NCBI GenBank assembly: GCA_015680685.1
Contig: MNCI01037756.1
Location: forward strand, 160,075-224,074
Direction of reading: 5' to 3'
Length of the DNA stretch: 64,000 nt
From: Gnetum montanum
Lineage: Eukaryota; Streptophyta; Gnetopsida; Gnetales; Gnetaceae
Shown: in pieces, positions 1 through 11,066 of the stretch
Numbering within the stretch: position 1 is the stretch's first letter
Layout: the number at the start of each line of letters is the position of its first letter
Position numbers and translations under genes: made by a program
Notes under the pieces: generated by a model
What the model saw: the letters and a program-made list of their open reading frames with translations, nothing else
What the model was told of the DNA's origin: nothing
The model's database searches: none

Positions 1-119
1 TGATCTAAGTTAGAAGCATGATTGGTTTCTAAGGTAGGTTTAATGGTCAAACTATCAACATAATCACTAACTATTTTGAACATCATGTCATTGAAGATGA
101 AAGTCATATCTCATTGGTA

Positions 120-640
120 AGTAAATCAAGAATTCTTAAATCCAAAGAGCATTTTAGTATAACAAAATATTCCCAAAGGAGTTATGAAAATGCTCTGAAT
201 TTACTTGAATTAAGTTATAACTAGCAAACCCATCCATAAAAGATAGAAGAGCATGGCCAAATATCGAGTTAGTAAGCTTATCAATGTTTGATAAAGGAAA
301 TTCATCATTAAGAGTAACATTGTTGAGGTTTCAAAAGTTAATACATATGCAAATGTCATCATTCTTTTTGGGAACAATAACCATATTAGAAATCTAATCA
401 GAATAGTCAATAGAATGGATGAATCTAGCATTGTAAAGTTTGGTAATCTCTTATGTTATTGTAAGAGCTATATGAGAAACTATTTTTCTAAAATTTTCTT
501 TGATGAATTTGGAACCTTCATTTAAGATGATATTATGTTGAACTAGCTTTGGGTCTAGACCAAGCATGTCATTGTATCCCCAAATGAAACCAATTGAAAG
601 CTTTTGTAAGTTTGCTACAATAGACTCCTAAAGGTCTAGA
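120..640 (-). pseudogene. Decayed Ty3/gypsy reverse transcriptase fragment
   Basis: Reading the minus strand from about 640 down to 120 and stepping over stops gives, in order, a segment like the plant Ty3/gypsy pre-RT motif (GYNDMLGLDPKLVQH), then KFIKENFRKIVSHIALTIT, then VIVPKKNDDICICINFRNLN, then NDEFPLSNIDKLTNSIFGH and SFMDGFASYN. These match the order of RT motifs in Athila/Tat-type elements (MPGLDP, K-P-R--, VPKPDK-R-C-DF, FPLP-ID--VD, SF-DGYSGYNQI). The continuous open part covers only 210-431 and is in another frame from the true reading. In-frame stops and missing downstream catalytic motifs show it is dead. It is not obviously part of element D, whose RT lies at 34400-35250. Family assignment is secure; lineage is probable. 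Confidence 0.7.
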
Positions 641-2541
641 AAGAGGAGAGTACTAATCTAAAGAGTCTTTCATTCACCTTTATAACTTATTACAAGTAGT
701 CAATTAGTTGATAATTGGTTATAAGAGAATCTTGATCAAGGAAAGAAAGGTCCTCTATAATATCTAAAGAGCATATAATAGAAGTGAAAATTGACATCAA
801 ATCAAGGAAAGAGGAATCTAGAGTCTTATATACTTGAATTTTAGTATGGCTAAAGATCAAAGGTTGAAGTAGAAAACCTATATGCTAGAATAAAGGAATT
901 AGATTTTTCATCAAAAAAAGTGAAGATGTGAAAGGATAAGACTAAGTGATGTCAAAAGTTCATCAATGTTGAAATTTCTAAAGCACGCATTAATTCTAGT
1001 TGTAAAAGCTATGGAAAAAGAATATTTTGATACAAAAGATTCCATTTTCATTGAGGCAATGTAAGAATCGACATACAAGTAGAGAAAAAGCAACAGAAAA
1101 GCTAAATGATAAGAAAGCACAATGACATGTGGTAATAGTAGTAGACAAGCAACTAGAGGTGGATCCAATAGTAGTATTAGGGCTACCTCAATCCTACACA
1201 CTCCCTCCAAGAGCTCAAATGTGAGTTATTTGAATGCAAGTTAGGAATTTTTATAGAGTTTGTTACTATTCCTCCAATTTCACCATGACAATTGTGTTTG
1301 GAATTTTGAAATTTTGAGAAAATTTTCCTGCTAGATGTAATGCTAGGCTTGAATTCATAGTTTCATAGTTAGAATACTTTTGAAGCTTGAATTGAAGCTT
1401 CTAGACTTTTATTTTATCACATAATCAAGAATCTTATTGTGTTGCCTCAATTTTTGAGGGTTTTAATAAATTTCTAGTTTGCATAGCTAGAAATCTCATG
1501 CATCTCTTGATTTCATCTTGTTTAAGTATAGTGTACAGAAAATATGTTGATCATCTCAGGATTTCAACATATTTTCTACCTAGAGTGAGAGGAATTACAA
1601 TTTTTCATGTCACTATTATAGTGCATCAAATAACAATGCTAGGGTAAGAAGATTTATAATTTTTAATTTATTATAACTGAATTTAGCAAATGTATTATGT
1701 TATACAAGTAGAAATATAGTCAAATATATATTTTCATGGCTAAATTTACAACTGTTCTTGCAAATATTTCAAAAAAATGATTTTGTGGCTTTTTCATGAA
1801 GAACATGATGTGAGATTTTAATGAAATGGAATTTTTTTCAAATCTTTAAGTATTGAAAAATAAAATGACATATTGTATCAAGATCCATTTTAATGTAGAA
1901 TATCAAAATTCGATAATTAGGTTTCAATGTATCAACATTTTTGAATGACATCTAAGTCTTGATGGATTTGGAATGAAGGCTTACGTTAACTTGTGTTTTA
2001 ATGTAAAGTATTAAAATTTGATTGCTATGTTAATGTCTCATATAGAAAAATCTAAGAAAGATTTTTGATGTGGTACTGACATAGCCTAAGCATGTTTTAC
2101 TTTTATGTTAATTTGAAGTTAAGTTTTAACATGAAACTCTATTTTCGATGCTAAAATTCTATTTCATTTCTTTCAAGGATGCTACAGCATCTAGGCTCCT
2201 TGTGATTAAGCCTATGTATTTCTTCCTTATGGCTAAAAGGATTATCTTAGATAAAAAATGGAGGAAATCTAGTTCAATCATAACTAAGCCACTATTTGAT
2301 GATAATACATGTATGCCACCAATGCTATAGGCATAAAAAGGAGATGTAAAGTTCTTAAGTTTCTACATATTTCACTTGCATGTGATGATTTAGATTAGTT
2401 TAAGTAAGGAGATGGTTCTATGAGCTTTAGAGGAAATCTTTCCAAGAATCTCTGATAAGCTCATAGAAATAATTTTCAAGTATATGTCAGATATTTAGAA
2501 TCTTTCCAAGGACATCCTAGTTTATATCATGTAGTGCATGA
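641..2541. other. Unassigned AT-rich DNA
   Basis: No protein homology was recognised on either strand and the open frames are short. The only clear structure is the perfect inverted repeat at 1537-1577. By position this stretch should contain the 3' untranslated region, polypurine tract and 3' LTR of element D, but no TGATGAG...CTCATCA ends or GATATC iterons could be found. That end of D is either lost or too decayed to see. Confidence 0.4.
1537..1577. repeat. Perfect 14-bp inverted repeat (hairpin)
   Basis: AGAAAATATGTTGA at 1537-1550 is exactly reverse-complementary to TCAACATATTTTCT at 1564-1577, with a 13-base loop. It may be a remnant of a small inverted-repeat transposon or a chance AT-rich palindrome. 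No flanking duplication was seen. Confidence 0.6.
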
Positions 2542-3598
2542 TTAACACATGACAAAAATAAAATAGATCAATAGAACAAAATGAAATTTAATGTAGTTCC
2601 ATGAGGTTCCTAATAGCAATGGCTCCTCAATTGGCTTTTTCCCATTTTTATCCATCTTCTTGAATGGGTACCTATTCGGCAATGCTCTTAGCTTTTCTTC
2701 TTTAGTTCTATGATCATGCACTATCCATGTGAACTTAGTAATGTTCTTAGGTATTGGTACTTCCCAAGGATATCGTAGTTGTGGAAATATTTTAACTTTA
2801 ACGAACCATGCTAAAAACTGCATTCTCTCTTCTTCAAAGGCTTTTACAATCTTCTACAACTCTTGATACTTAGTTATTCTTCTAGCCAAATTTGTTTCAA
2901 CATATTTCTAGTCTTGAAAACTTGAATCAGCTACTTGAACTTAAAAATTTGTGATGTGAAGCTTTTGTTGTGCATCTTTCCTATATTCAAACTCTCTTTC
3001 ATACATGGAATACATGGTAGTCAATTGCTACTCTAGCTTTGTTCTTAATCTACTTGCTGTCAACATGGCCAAGTTAGCGTAGCATAGATTTGCTAGTCCT
3101 ATATACTCTATCAAATCTTCTATCTATAGGTCTTTATTCTTTAGCTTAGCTTAATGAAAAGGGCCAAACAATCTAAGATATATTTCCAATCAAGTATCTA
3201 CTATATAATTGAACTAATATTAGTCTTATCCATCTAGATTTCTTTCTCATTGATTTTTTTGTACATGTCCACTTGATTTTTGAAATATTTCTTGAGCCTT
3301 CCATATTTCTTGGCCTCATTTTATCATTCACTCATTTCAATGATTAACTTTTTTCTAACTAGGCATACTTTTCCCATTAATAGAATACTATTTTTCCAAG
3401 CCAATTATCTCATATCTAGATTAACTTTAGCAAACTACTCTCTTAGTTAATGGATACTTTTCTCAAGAATGCTCTATTTTTCTATATCTATTAGCCTAAT
3501 ATTTTTTGCAGCAATATTCTTATTCTCTTATTCTAATTTGGTGATGGCTTTAACATGGATGAAAATTTAAGCCTCTACTACTAAAGCATTTCAAACTA
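2542..3598 (-). pseudogene. Element D third ORF, C-terminal coiled-coil part
   Basis: This is a diverged copy of the plus-strand ORF part at 31680-32496 in element B. On the minus strand it reads segments such as RLRTKLE, YEREFEYRKDAQQKLHI and, near the end, PWEVPIPKNITKFTWIVHDH then TKEEKLRALPNRYPF and KKPIEEPLLLGTS. Element B has LLCPWEVPNPSKIGALAWMT, HDPQTKEEKL and KRPMEEPPPPGTT. Nucleotide identity is also visible, for example around the shared AACTTGGCCATGTT. The B copy stops with TGA after GTT; here that codon is TGG, so the frame runs on to 2542. The rest of the ORF is at 20687-22433, displaced by element F. Function unknown; the region is charged and helix-prone. Confidence 0.65.
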
Positions 3599-3603
3599 CT
3601 TTT

Positions 3604-4699
3604 TAAGGATAGAGAAATTAGAAGGGGGTTGAATAAGTTTCCTAATTACAACAACCAACACAATCAAAACCACACATAATTTTTACATGGTTTCCCAACT
3701 TGGATACTTCCAAACTCAAAGGATAGAATATTTTCATACCTGTAGACCTTGTTCCTTAAAAAAATGTGATTTAGAAGGCATCACAACCTCTATAAAGTTT
3801 GAGCTTTGCCCAGAGTGTTTTGCGGCTATGAACACACTCAACCCTACAAGAATCCAACAACCTCAAAATGTGGTTTCAAGGATTTCAAAAAATTTACAAA
3901 ATGTGAGCTCCACATCGAAGTGTTTTGTTGTTGTGAACACACTCAAACCTACAAAATTCTGACAAGCTCATAAGATGCCTTGTCACCAGAAGCACATCAA
4001 CCCCATAACATAACAAATAAAGAAGAAAAGATCATAGAGAAAGTGTAACTCAATTTACAAATTCCTTGTAATAAGTTTCTCAATACATATAACACATTCC
4101 AAATGATGAAACAATGAAGAACAAAGCTAATTCTCTTTTGAGTAGCCAAGGATAGATTTTTGATGAATAGTACTTGCATATTTTCCAAGAATTCCACTTT
4201 GTCTTATATCCTTTGAGTTTCCAAAAACTTATTGGAATTTGTGAAATGGCTAGAAAATAGCTAACTGAGACATCTTATTCAAACTTGAGACATCTATTTG
4301 AAATCAATTTCAATTTAGAAAAAACATCTATCTAGAGAGTGAGATGTCTAGCTTGAGTTGTCTAGCCTTAGATGTCTCTACCAAAGGTGAGATTTCTTCT
4401 ATCAATGTGAGACATCTACCTTGCAAGCCTAGTGTGGGCTCTAGATCATTTCTCTAACATTTATGCATTTCAGTAGTCCTTGGAACATCTTCATTTGACT
4501 CATAGACTTCATTTGCATCCTAGTTCTCATCTTGTTATCCCAACTCTCCTTTTTTGTCATCTCAACATAACTCTCATTCTAGCTCAACTCTCATTTTGAA
4601 GTCTTATTTCAACATGTTTCTTCTTAGCCCTGCAAGACTACAAACACATTTCCACATTCTTCATCTTCTCTAAAGTTTTGACATATCAAAAGGTCAACA
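3604..4699 (-). repeat. Element F 3' LTR
   Basis: It pairs with 19736-20681. Shared blocks include the TTACATGGTTTCC...AACTTGG stretch, the two tandem 'gagct...gtttt...aacacactcaa' units and the TGTTGACC start (complement at 4692-4699). Its outer end abuts TSD CTTTT. The middle (4260-4450) holds repeated AGACATCT/AGATGTCT words. It is about 150 bp longer than its partner, mainly because the 5' copy has lost much of that iterated block. Confidence 0.8.
3796..3975. repeat. Two-unit tandem repeat of about 104 bp in the F LTR
   Basis: The unit 'gagct...agtgttttg...gaacacactcaa-cctacaa' begins at 3801 and again at 3905. The same duplication occurs in the 5' LTR (gagct at 19933 and 20038) and, inverted, in the F2 3' LTR (about 11865-12010). 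It therefore predates divergence of these copies. Confidence 0.6.
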
Positions 4700-4713
4700 A
4701 TATCCCCCTTTTT
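4700..4713 (-). promoter_or_regulatory. Element F polypurine tract
   Basis: The minus strand reads AAAAAGGGGGATAT directly before the LTR start TGTTGACC. This is the expected position and composition for a plus-strand priming site. A related tract lies farther upstream at 5094-5109. Confidence 0.65.
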
Positions 4714-5093
4714 GGTGATGTCCAAAACTCAAGAAAATGGATTAGAACATTTCAAAATATATGTAAAAGTAAAAATATTTAAGGCATATTTAAGGATGTA
4801 AAGGCTCATATCCATTTGTCCTAATCACATGAGTTCACAAGCAAAATTGGTAACATCATGAGCTACCCAATAAATGTCCATAAAAATCCATTATATAATA
4901 TGCAAACCAAATGCTCATATAAATCCAAAAACATATCTCTAATATATAACAAGGTGAAATACTAAAATATGTGTAACATCAACTAGCTGAAATAAGTGTT
5001 GGTAACTATATATTTATTTATATAGCCATCCATAATATCAAACTATCCAATATAAGCTACCATATGCACACCATATTACAAAATTTTACAAAA

Positions 5094-5109
5094 TTCTCCT
5101 CCTTTTTGG
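5094..5109 (-). promoter_or_regulatory. Second, internal polypurine tract in F
   Basis: The minus strand reads GTCCAAAAAGGAGGAGAATTTTG here, echoing the terminal tract about 390 bp away. The opposite-strand relative F2 has the matching GTCAAAAAAGGGAAGAATTT at about 10521-10540 ahead of its own terminal tract. The pairing in both copies suggests a family feature rather than chance. Use as an internal priming site is inferred. Confidence 0.4.
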
Positions 5110-5399
5110 ACATCACCCAAAAATTGGTAGGGTAAGATGAAGAACCTCTAGTCAGTGATTATTTTAGCATCATCATCATCATAGTCAAATGCTACACAAG
5201 TGGACCTGCAAGTCTCTTGTTTTTTATCATTGTTGTTGATGTTAGTGCTAGTGTTCAAGACATGATACTCATCATTATATTTGAAGAGGAAATCATGATA
5301 GGAGCTCTTCAAGAACGAAGCTTCACCTAAAACTAAGATGATGCAGGTGGACAAGATGGATCCTACTGAGAGGATGAGGATGCATCCTTTCTTTGGTAT

Positions 5400-6371
5400 A
5401 TGTTGGGATCAACTAACCCCCACTAAGATGTGGCTCTAAAGATGCTCTCCATTTCCTACTACTCAAAGGATTAAAGAACATCCCCATGAACATGAGTGTT
5501 GGGTCTAGACTACTCAAGATTAGGAAAGAACTCCCCCTGGACATGTGCTGGTGATGCATCAAGATCCTTTGAATCAAATTCATTTCCTAAGTCATATGCC
5601 CAAGATGGCTCAGCTATTGTAGAGTGCCTGGCTAGTACAAGACAACCATCCTTACTATCTGATACTAGAGGAGTGGTGATCTCCTTAAAATCCCATCTAT
5701 CTGTAGGTAGAGGTATACCTGCTGCATCCATTCTCTTACAAAGATAAGAGAGATTTCTTTTGATCATCCCAAGGATTTTGGATAAATATTTCATAGCCTT
5801 CTTGAGAGCTTACTTTAGTTGGGCACTAACTAACTTGGACCTCCTAAGTTAAGGAGAGGCCCTAGGAGGTGATGAAGCTTCCTTCCATCTTGCTTTCTAA
5901 GATATAGAGGTGTGATCTTTAGGTTTTGTATGAGTAGTACTCCTTTTCTTTGAATATTCATCAAGATCTTTGTTACCTTTTAGAAGAGGCATATAAGGAA
6001 TAGGAATTCCTACTTGAAAAATTAATAAACTACTAAGAAGAGGATGCCCAAAACTCTCTCTCTCTCTCTCTCTCTAGTGAAAAGTCCCAATATGTCTCTA
6101 TGAAGGATATGTCCAAAATCTAAAGGTTGGCCAATGAGAAGATAGTATAGAAGAAAAGCTTATGTTGGTAGCAAATAATTGTAACTTCCCTCTTTTACAA
6201 TGATGCTATACATGACAATAAGAAAGAGGGTAAAAGTATCTAGGGTCTTTTAACATCTAGGAACTTTTCCACTTCTCAATGATTATAAGTGACCAAAAAT
6301 AACATCACAAAACTAATCATGAGAAATAGGGATCACACCATTTGAGAAAATATTTGACATGAAATGAATTG
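5400..6371 (-). pseudogene. Element F accessory ORF, C-terminal half
   Basis: Minus-strand reading from 6371 downward passes through NGVIPISHD, GNKDLDEYSKKRSTTHTKPK, a 94-residue open stretch (5794-5510) starting MKYLSKILGMIKRNLSYLCK and containing WDFKEITTPL, then more stop-broken sequence. The upstream half is at 12181-12660 across the F2 insertion. The part around 6100-6300 has the shape of 'putative plant transposon protein' ORFs (hydrophobic LLYYLLIGQPLDFGHIL, compare LLYALLTGRPIN--HVI). A CT dinucleotide run at 6052-6076 lies inside it. This is a tentative family match. Confidence 0.4.
6052..6076. repeat. (CT)n microsatellite
   Basis: An uninterrupted CT run of about 25 bases, inside the decayed accessory ORF of element F. 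Confidence 0.85.
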
Positions 6372-6733
6372 TGTTGACCTTTTAATATGTAAAAACCTTA
6401 GAGAAAATGGAGAATGTAGAATGTGTATGTGTGTGTGATTATAGTCTTGTAGGACCATAATGAAAAATGACTTCAAATGAATATCCAAGAGTTTAGAACA
6501 AGAGTTCAAATGATGAAACACTTTAGAGTGGAGCTCAAATCTTGTAAAAGGTGTGGTACCCTTCAAACCACTTTTTTAAAGCAACAAAGGCTAGAGGTGT
6601 ACATGTATTGTACCCTCCAAGTGTGCACATACCCAAGTTGGGAAACCATGTAAAAAATTGTGTTTGATTTTGGTGGCTACAAAAATTTTAATTAGGGAAC
6701 TTGTTCAACCCTCCTTTTAAGTTCTCAAGTTCA
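6372..6733 (+). repeat. F2 5' LTR, internally deleted
   Basis: It matches the beginning (TGTTGACCTTTT, TGTGTGTGATT, ACCATAATGA) and end (CCCAAGTTGGGAAACCATGT, TTGATTTTGGTGGCTA) of the 3' LTR at 11067-12180 but lacks about 750 bp of its middle. The sequence after about 6733 jumps straight into leader DNA, so the primer site is missing. Confidence 0.7.
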
Positions 6734-6769
6734 TGCTTCATAGTTCAAAAGTAAGTGATGGAGGGAATG

Positions 6770-7690
6770 TCTTACACCAAGCCACTAATGTTCAATGGAT
6801 TTAACTTCACATATTGGAAGGAAAGAATGCAAGGATTCTTTGAATCTATGGAATTCAAAGTATAAAAGTCAATTCGTGAAGGCTACACATTGCCCATTAA
6901 CAACACCACAATAGCACTTAAGCCACAAAGTAAATGGAATTTAGAAGAAAAAGATAAGCTCATGTTTGATTCAAAAGCTAAAAATTGTTTGTATTGTGCA
7001 TTGAATAAATCTAAGTTTCATAGAATAGTTGGATGTAAAACCACAAATTAAATATGAAAAAATTTAGAGGCAACCTATGAGGGAACATCTATTTTCAAGC
7101 AATTAAAACTTTTAATGTTGCAAAGCAAATATGTCAAGATTAAAATGAAAGAAGGAGAAAAGATTAAGAACTACTTCTTTAGGGTAAATGATCTTGTTGT
7201 AACAATTAGAGGGATGGATAAGGACTTCCCAAAAAGTAATGTGATCATAAAAATGATTGGAAATTTGTAGCTTGAGTTAAGATATAAAGTCACCATCATG
7301 AAATAAATTAGTGATTTCTTAGTGTTGAAATTTGAAGAGCTTCAAAATGCTCTTATTGCTTATGAAATGAATCTCAAAAGTGAAGGATCAATAAAAGAAA
7401 AGCCTATCATCCTCAAATTTGCATCAAAGGATAAGGAGTTCGTTGAACAAGAAACAAATAGTGAAGATGAACTAGCTCTTCTAGCAAGGAGTTCAAAGAC
7501 TTCTTATAAGGAAAGGAAGAAGATTTAATTAATCAAGCTCCAACTAATACAGTATCAAAAGTAAGAGAAATATAAGAATTTTAAAAATTCAAATTTTGAT
7601 GCATTTTCTAAAAAATGTTGGGTTTGTGGTGGAAAAGGTCATGTGGCCTCCAAATATCCTAGTACTGATAGGTTACAATGAAAAGATAAA
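6770..7690 (+). pseudogene. F2 gag (UBN2-type with CCHC knuckle)
   Basis: Stop-broken plus-strand reading gives KPLMFNGFNFTYWKERMQGF, LPINNTTIALKPQSKW, LMFDSKAKNCLYCALNKSKF, YEGTSIFKQLKLLMLQSKYV and EGEKIKNYFFRVNDLVVTI. The longest open part is 68 residues (7322-7528): FEELQNALIAYEMNLKSEG through EDELALLARSS. This is the order of a plant Ty1/copia gag. The zinc knuckle CWVCGGKGHVASKYP (about 7617-7661) has CX2CX4HX4 with the last cysteine changed to tyrosine, so it would not bind zinc normally. Six or more in-frame stops show it is dead. Same gene as 13455-14774 on the minus strand. Confidence 0.75.
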
Positions 7691-8620
7691 AATGAAGCTA
7701 ACTTGAGAAAGACAAAACTTGTACACTAGTTGGGATGATAGAGAATAAAGTAAGGGAGAGGTAGATAATGCACCAACGGGCTCACATCTTGTATTCATGG
7801 CCCTCACAAATGAAAATTCTACAAGAGTCTCTGATGAATCTAAAGGTAAAAAAGATGAAAGGTATAGTGAATTACATGAGGATATCATTATTCTATATTA
7901 TCCACTTAAAAATCCAAAGAAAAATATGCATAGAAAAATCTTTGAACTTTATGCTCTAAGTTAAAAAGGACACTCTCAAATGTAAAAGCTAAGATTCAAG
8001 TACTAACCTGTTTGGAAGAGCACAAGTATAGGGATACATAAGAAAAAAGGAATAGTAAAAATGAGGAAAAGTCTTAAAATTAGCTCAAAAGTGAAAATCT
8101 TGATGAAACCTCTCAAAAGAATACTTGTACAAATTTAGTATCATCTAGAAGAAGAAACAAGATCAAGTTTGATGATCCCATTCAAATTAGAGATACTCTA
8201 TATTTTCATTGTAATAAATGTGGATATGAGCAAGATTATTATTATCCATATATAGAGAAAAATAACATGACTACTTGGTCTTTTCAAGAGGATTCTAGTA
8301 AGTATATCTAGCAGGGTACAAAAGTTAGGAGAACAAATGAACAAGAAGGTGGAATAGCCTCTAAGAAAATGCAAGGATCAAGACTAATAACTATTATAAA
8401 TTATGAGTCCTTCCATCTTAAAGAATTTAAACATGACAAAGAAGGAATCTTAGATGAGTTTGAGGATACATAAAAAACTGTTGATAAAAGAAAAGGTAAG
8501 TTGGATGATAAGGAGGTATTCTACAATGGAGGACCTCATCTCAAACTCCTATTATCATGTTCATATTAGAAAGCAAGTAAGTTAAGTAATGGTAAGTCCT
8601 TATTCTCATACTTGTTATAC
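7691..8620 (+). pseudogene. F2 post-gag remnant
   Basis: The plus-strand reading is interrupted but continues in a charged, retroelement-like style. A segment near 8150-8300 reads RRRNKIKFDDPIQIRDTLYF, then HCNKCGYEQDYYYPYIEKNN, which may be a remnant of a second cysteine/histidine motif. No RT, integrase or protease motif was recognised. Identity beyond association with the element is uncertain. Confidence 0.35.
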
Positions 8621-11050
8621 TTAGTGCAAATTAGTTTTTTTTTTTATAAATATTTGTAGACAAGAAAATTATTTGGATAGATGCTCTTTGAATACCTTGG
8701 CCACCAAAGAAAATATCTAATGATCATCCAAGATGTTGAGTTGCAGAAAAGTGTTACAAGGTAAAATCAAGTAAGTTTGATTATTAAGGTCATATATTAG
8801 CTATAGAACATATATGTCTTGTAATCTAACTCATATTATTATTATCTACATTACCTATTGGATTATAAAGCTATCATAAAACTTCAAACTATCTTTTAAA
8901 AGTTTTTTTTATGATAGAATTATTTGGTTTGGGACGCATATATAAATGAGTTATGACTAAAGAAGCTTTGTATTGAAGATTCAAAGGAAAATTATTGTAT
9001 CTATGTTGAAAATTTTTTTAATTCTATCTTTCATCATAAGACACTACTAACATAAGACTTTGATTTCCAAAAAGTCTTCTACTTAATCTTGGTATTGCAT
9101 TGTAGATTTGTTAACATTTATCAATTAGATTCAAAGATGCATCTCTACAAAGGAAAAGTGACCCATGAACAGATGCTCAAACAATGGATGCATTACAAAA
9201 GTTGAAGATTGTTGGTGTTGCTATGATTTTTTTCCTGCTAGCTTTCTAGAAAGAAGTTTTTTCCTGCAAGGAAATTACAAAAGTGTAAACTACCCAAGTT
9301 GGGAAACCATTTAAATTTTATGTTTAATTTGGTGGCTAGAACTTGTTTTTATTGTGGAACTTATTCAACCCCCCTTCTAAGTTTTTAATCCTAAGTTCTT
9401 TGTTGTAAGAATTTGAATTTTTCTTGAAAAATTTTAATATTAGGAAACCTTAGTATCCACACTTGATTTAAGAATTTTTATGTCACAAATTTTACTAATT
9501 CATTTCATATTCTAGGATAAATCAATTTTGTAACCAAATAGCATGAATATCCTAAAAGGCTTAAGGGAAGATTATCGCCCTACCTATAATAGATGAACTA
9601 AGAAGCTAGGATTCATATGCAGGGGGAGCATGCACCTCATCAACAATTATCATCTTTTGAGCCACTAGCATAGGGGGATTCTTTAGAGATCCTCATTAAA
9701 AGAAACTCAAGTAATAAGTCCCCCCACTCCAGCATCCACAATAGAACATGAGCAAGAAAGTAGTATATTGAACTTGGTAAAGCATCTAAGTAACAATGTG
9801 CACCTACTTTTTTCAAGTTATTTTTTGGATCTTTTACCTTAAGATGGATTTCTTTGTGAGAATTTTTTAAATTGAAATGACTATAGATTTTTTTCATGAA
9901 CATCTTATTAAGGATATGATTAATTGTACCTAATTTTTTATTTTCTTAGATTTTTTCATTTTAACTTTTTTATATTGGATAAAGAAAAATGTATTGTTTC
10001 TCTTTCCTTGATAATGAAATTCTCTTGAAAGGAAAATCAAGCACCTTCAATAGTATATGTAGCAAGAGAAGATATTTAGTATTCAACGATATCATGGAAA
10101 TTATGATCAAAATATTATTAAAAAATTTACCTTAAAATATATTTATGCTGGTATTTGATTTTAACATGGTCATGTTAAATTGTTATATGGATATCCTTGT
10201 GATATGATCTATATTACTTTTTATATTTTACAATATCCAACATAATCATTCCTATGTATAGATATATTTGGAACTAAAGTGTTTAAACATTGTTTATCTC
10301 TACTTTCCTTTCCATGAAATTGCTTTGCCTTATCTTTTTTATGTTCCAAAAAGGAAGATATGTTGACAAGGGTCTCTTAAATTTTTGCATAAAGATCACA
10401 TACAATGACAACTATTTGTTATTATTTAGTTTTTTATTACCATATTCATACTTTTATGACTAATTATTTTAAGATCCTCAACATGCTTAAATGTAAAGGC
10501 ATAGGTCACTTTCTGATGATGTCAAAAAAGGGAAGAATTTTGTGATGTGATGGTTTGAACATAGGCATATGTTATTTTTGTATATCGTTGAGCATTGATG
10601 CTAGTTATGACTTATGGATATATTGAACAATGATGGCTATATGGTTATATTTATGCTTTCTATATATTATATGGTATACATATATAGTGGACAAAAAGTT
10701 TGTGCATATATATTAGAGATGGGATAACTAATCTTCAATATGTTATTCATGAGATATTGTAATGTGCTTCATGGCTTTTTATTATAGAGCTAGGATAACT
10801 AATATTCAATGCTCAATCTTTGATCCTAAATGGTTATATCATAGATTTACAAGGGTTTAATTGTTTCTCTTAATGTTTAATGGTTATGTGTTGTACTTTA
10901 TAGGTTACATTTTAGCCCTTTCAAATTAATGCTAAAGGATGAATATTTTTTAATAGATATTCCTCTCTATATATATTTACAAATATGTATGCCTTTAATT
11001 TCTTATATATCAAGGGATGTACTAACCCATTTTCTTAAGTTTTAGACACA
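8621..11050 (+). other. F2 3' internal non-coding DNA with an LTR-like insertion
   Basis: There is no recognisable protein. A fragment at about 9240-9400 repeats the LTR 3'-end signature (CCCAAGTTGGGAAACCAT, then TTGGTGGCTA, then ATTCAACCCCCCTTCTAAG) in the same orientation as the F2 LTRs, suggesting a third partial LTR copy or a rearrangement. An internal purine tract lies at 10524-10536 (AAAAAAGGGAAG). The remainder is AT-rich with no structure I can name. Confidence 0.45.
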
Positions 11051-11066
11051 CCAAAGAGCGGGAGAT

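Noticed and set aside
5496-5794. Overlapping open frames on both strands
   Set aside because: Only the minus-strand frame continues the decayed accessory ORF of element F in order; the plus-strand frame is its shadow.
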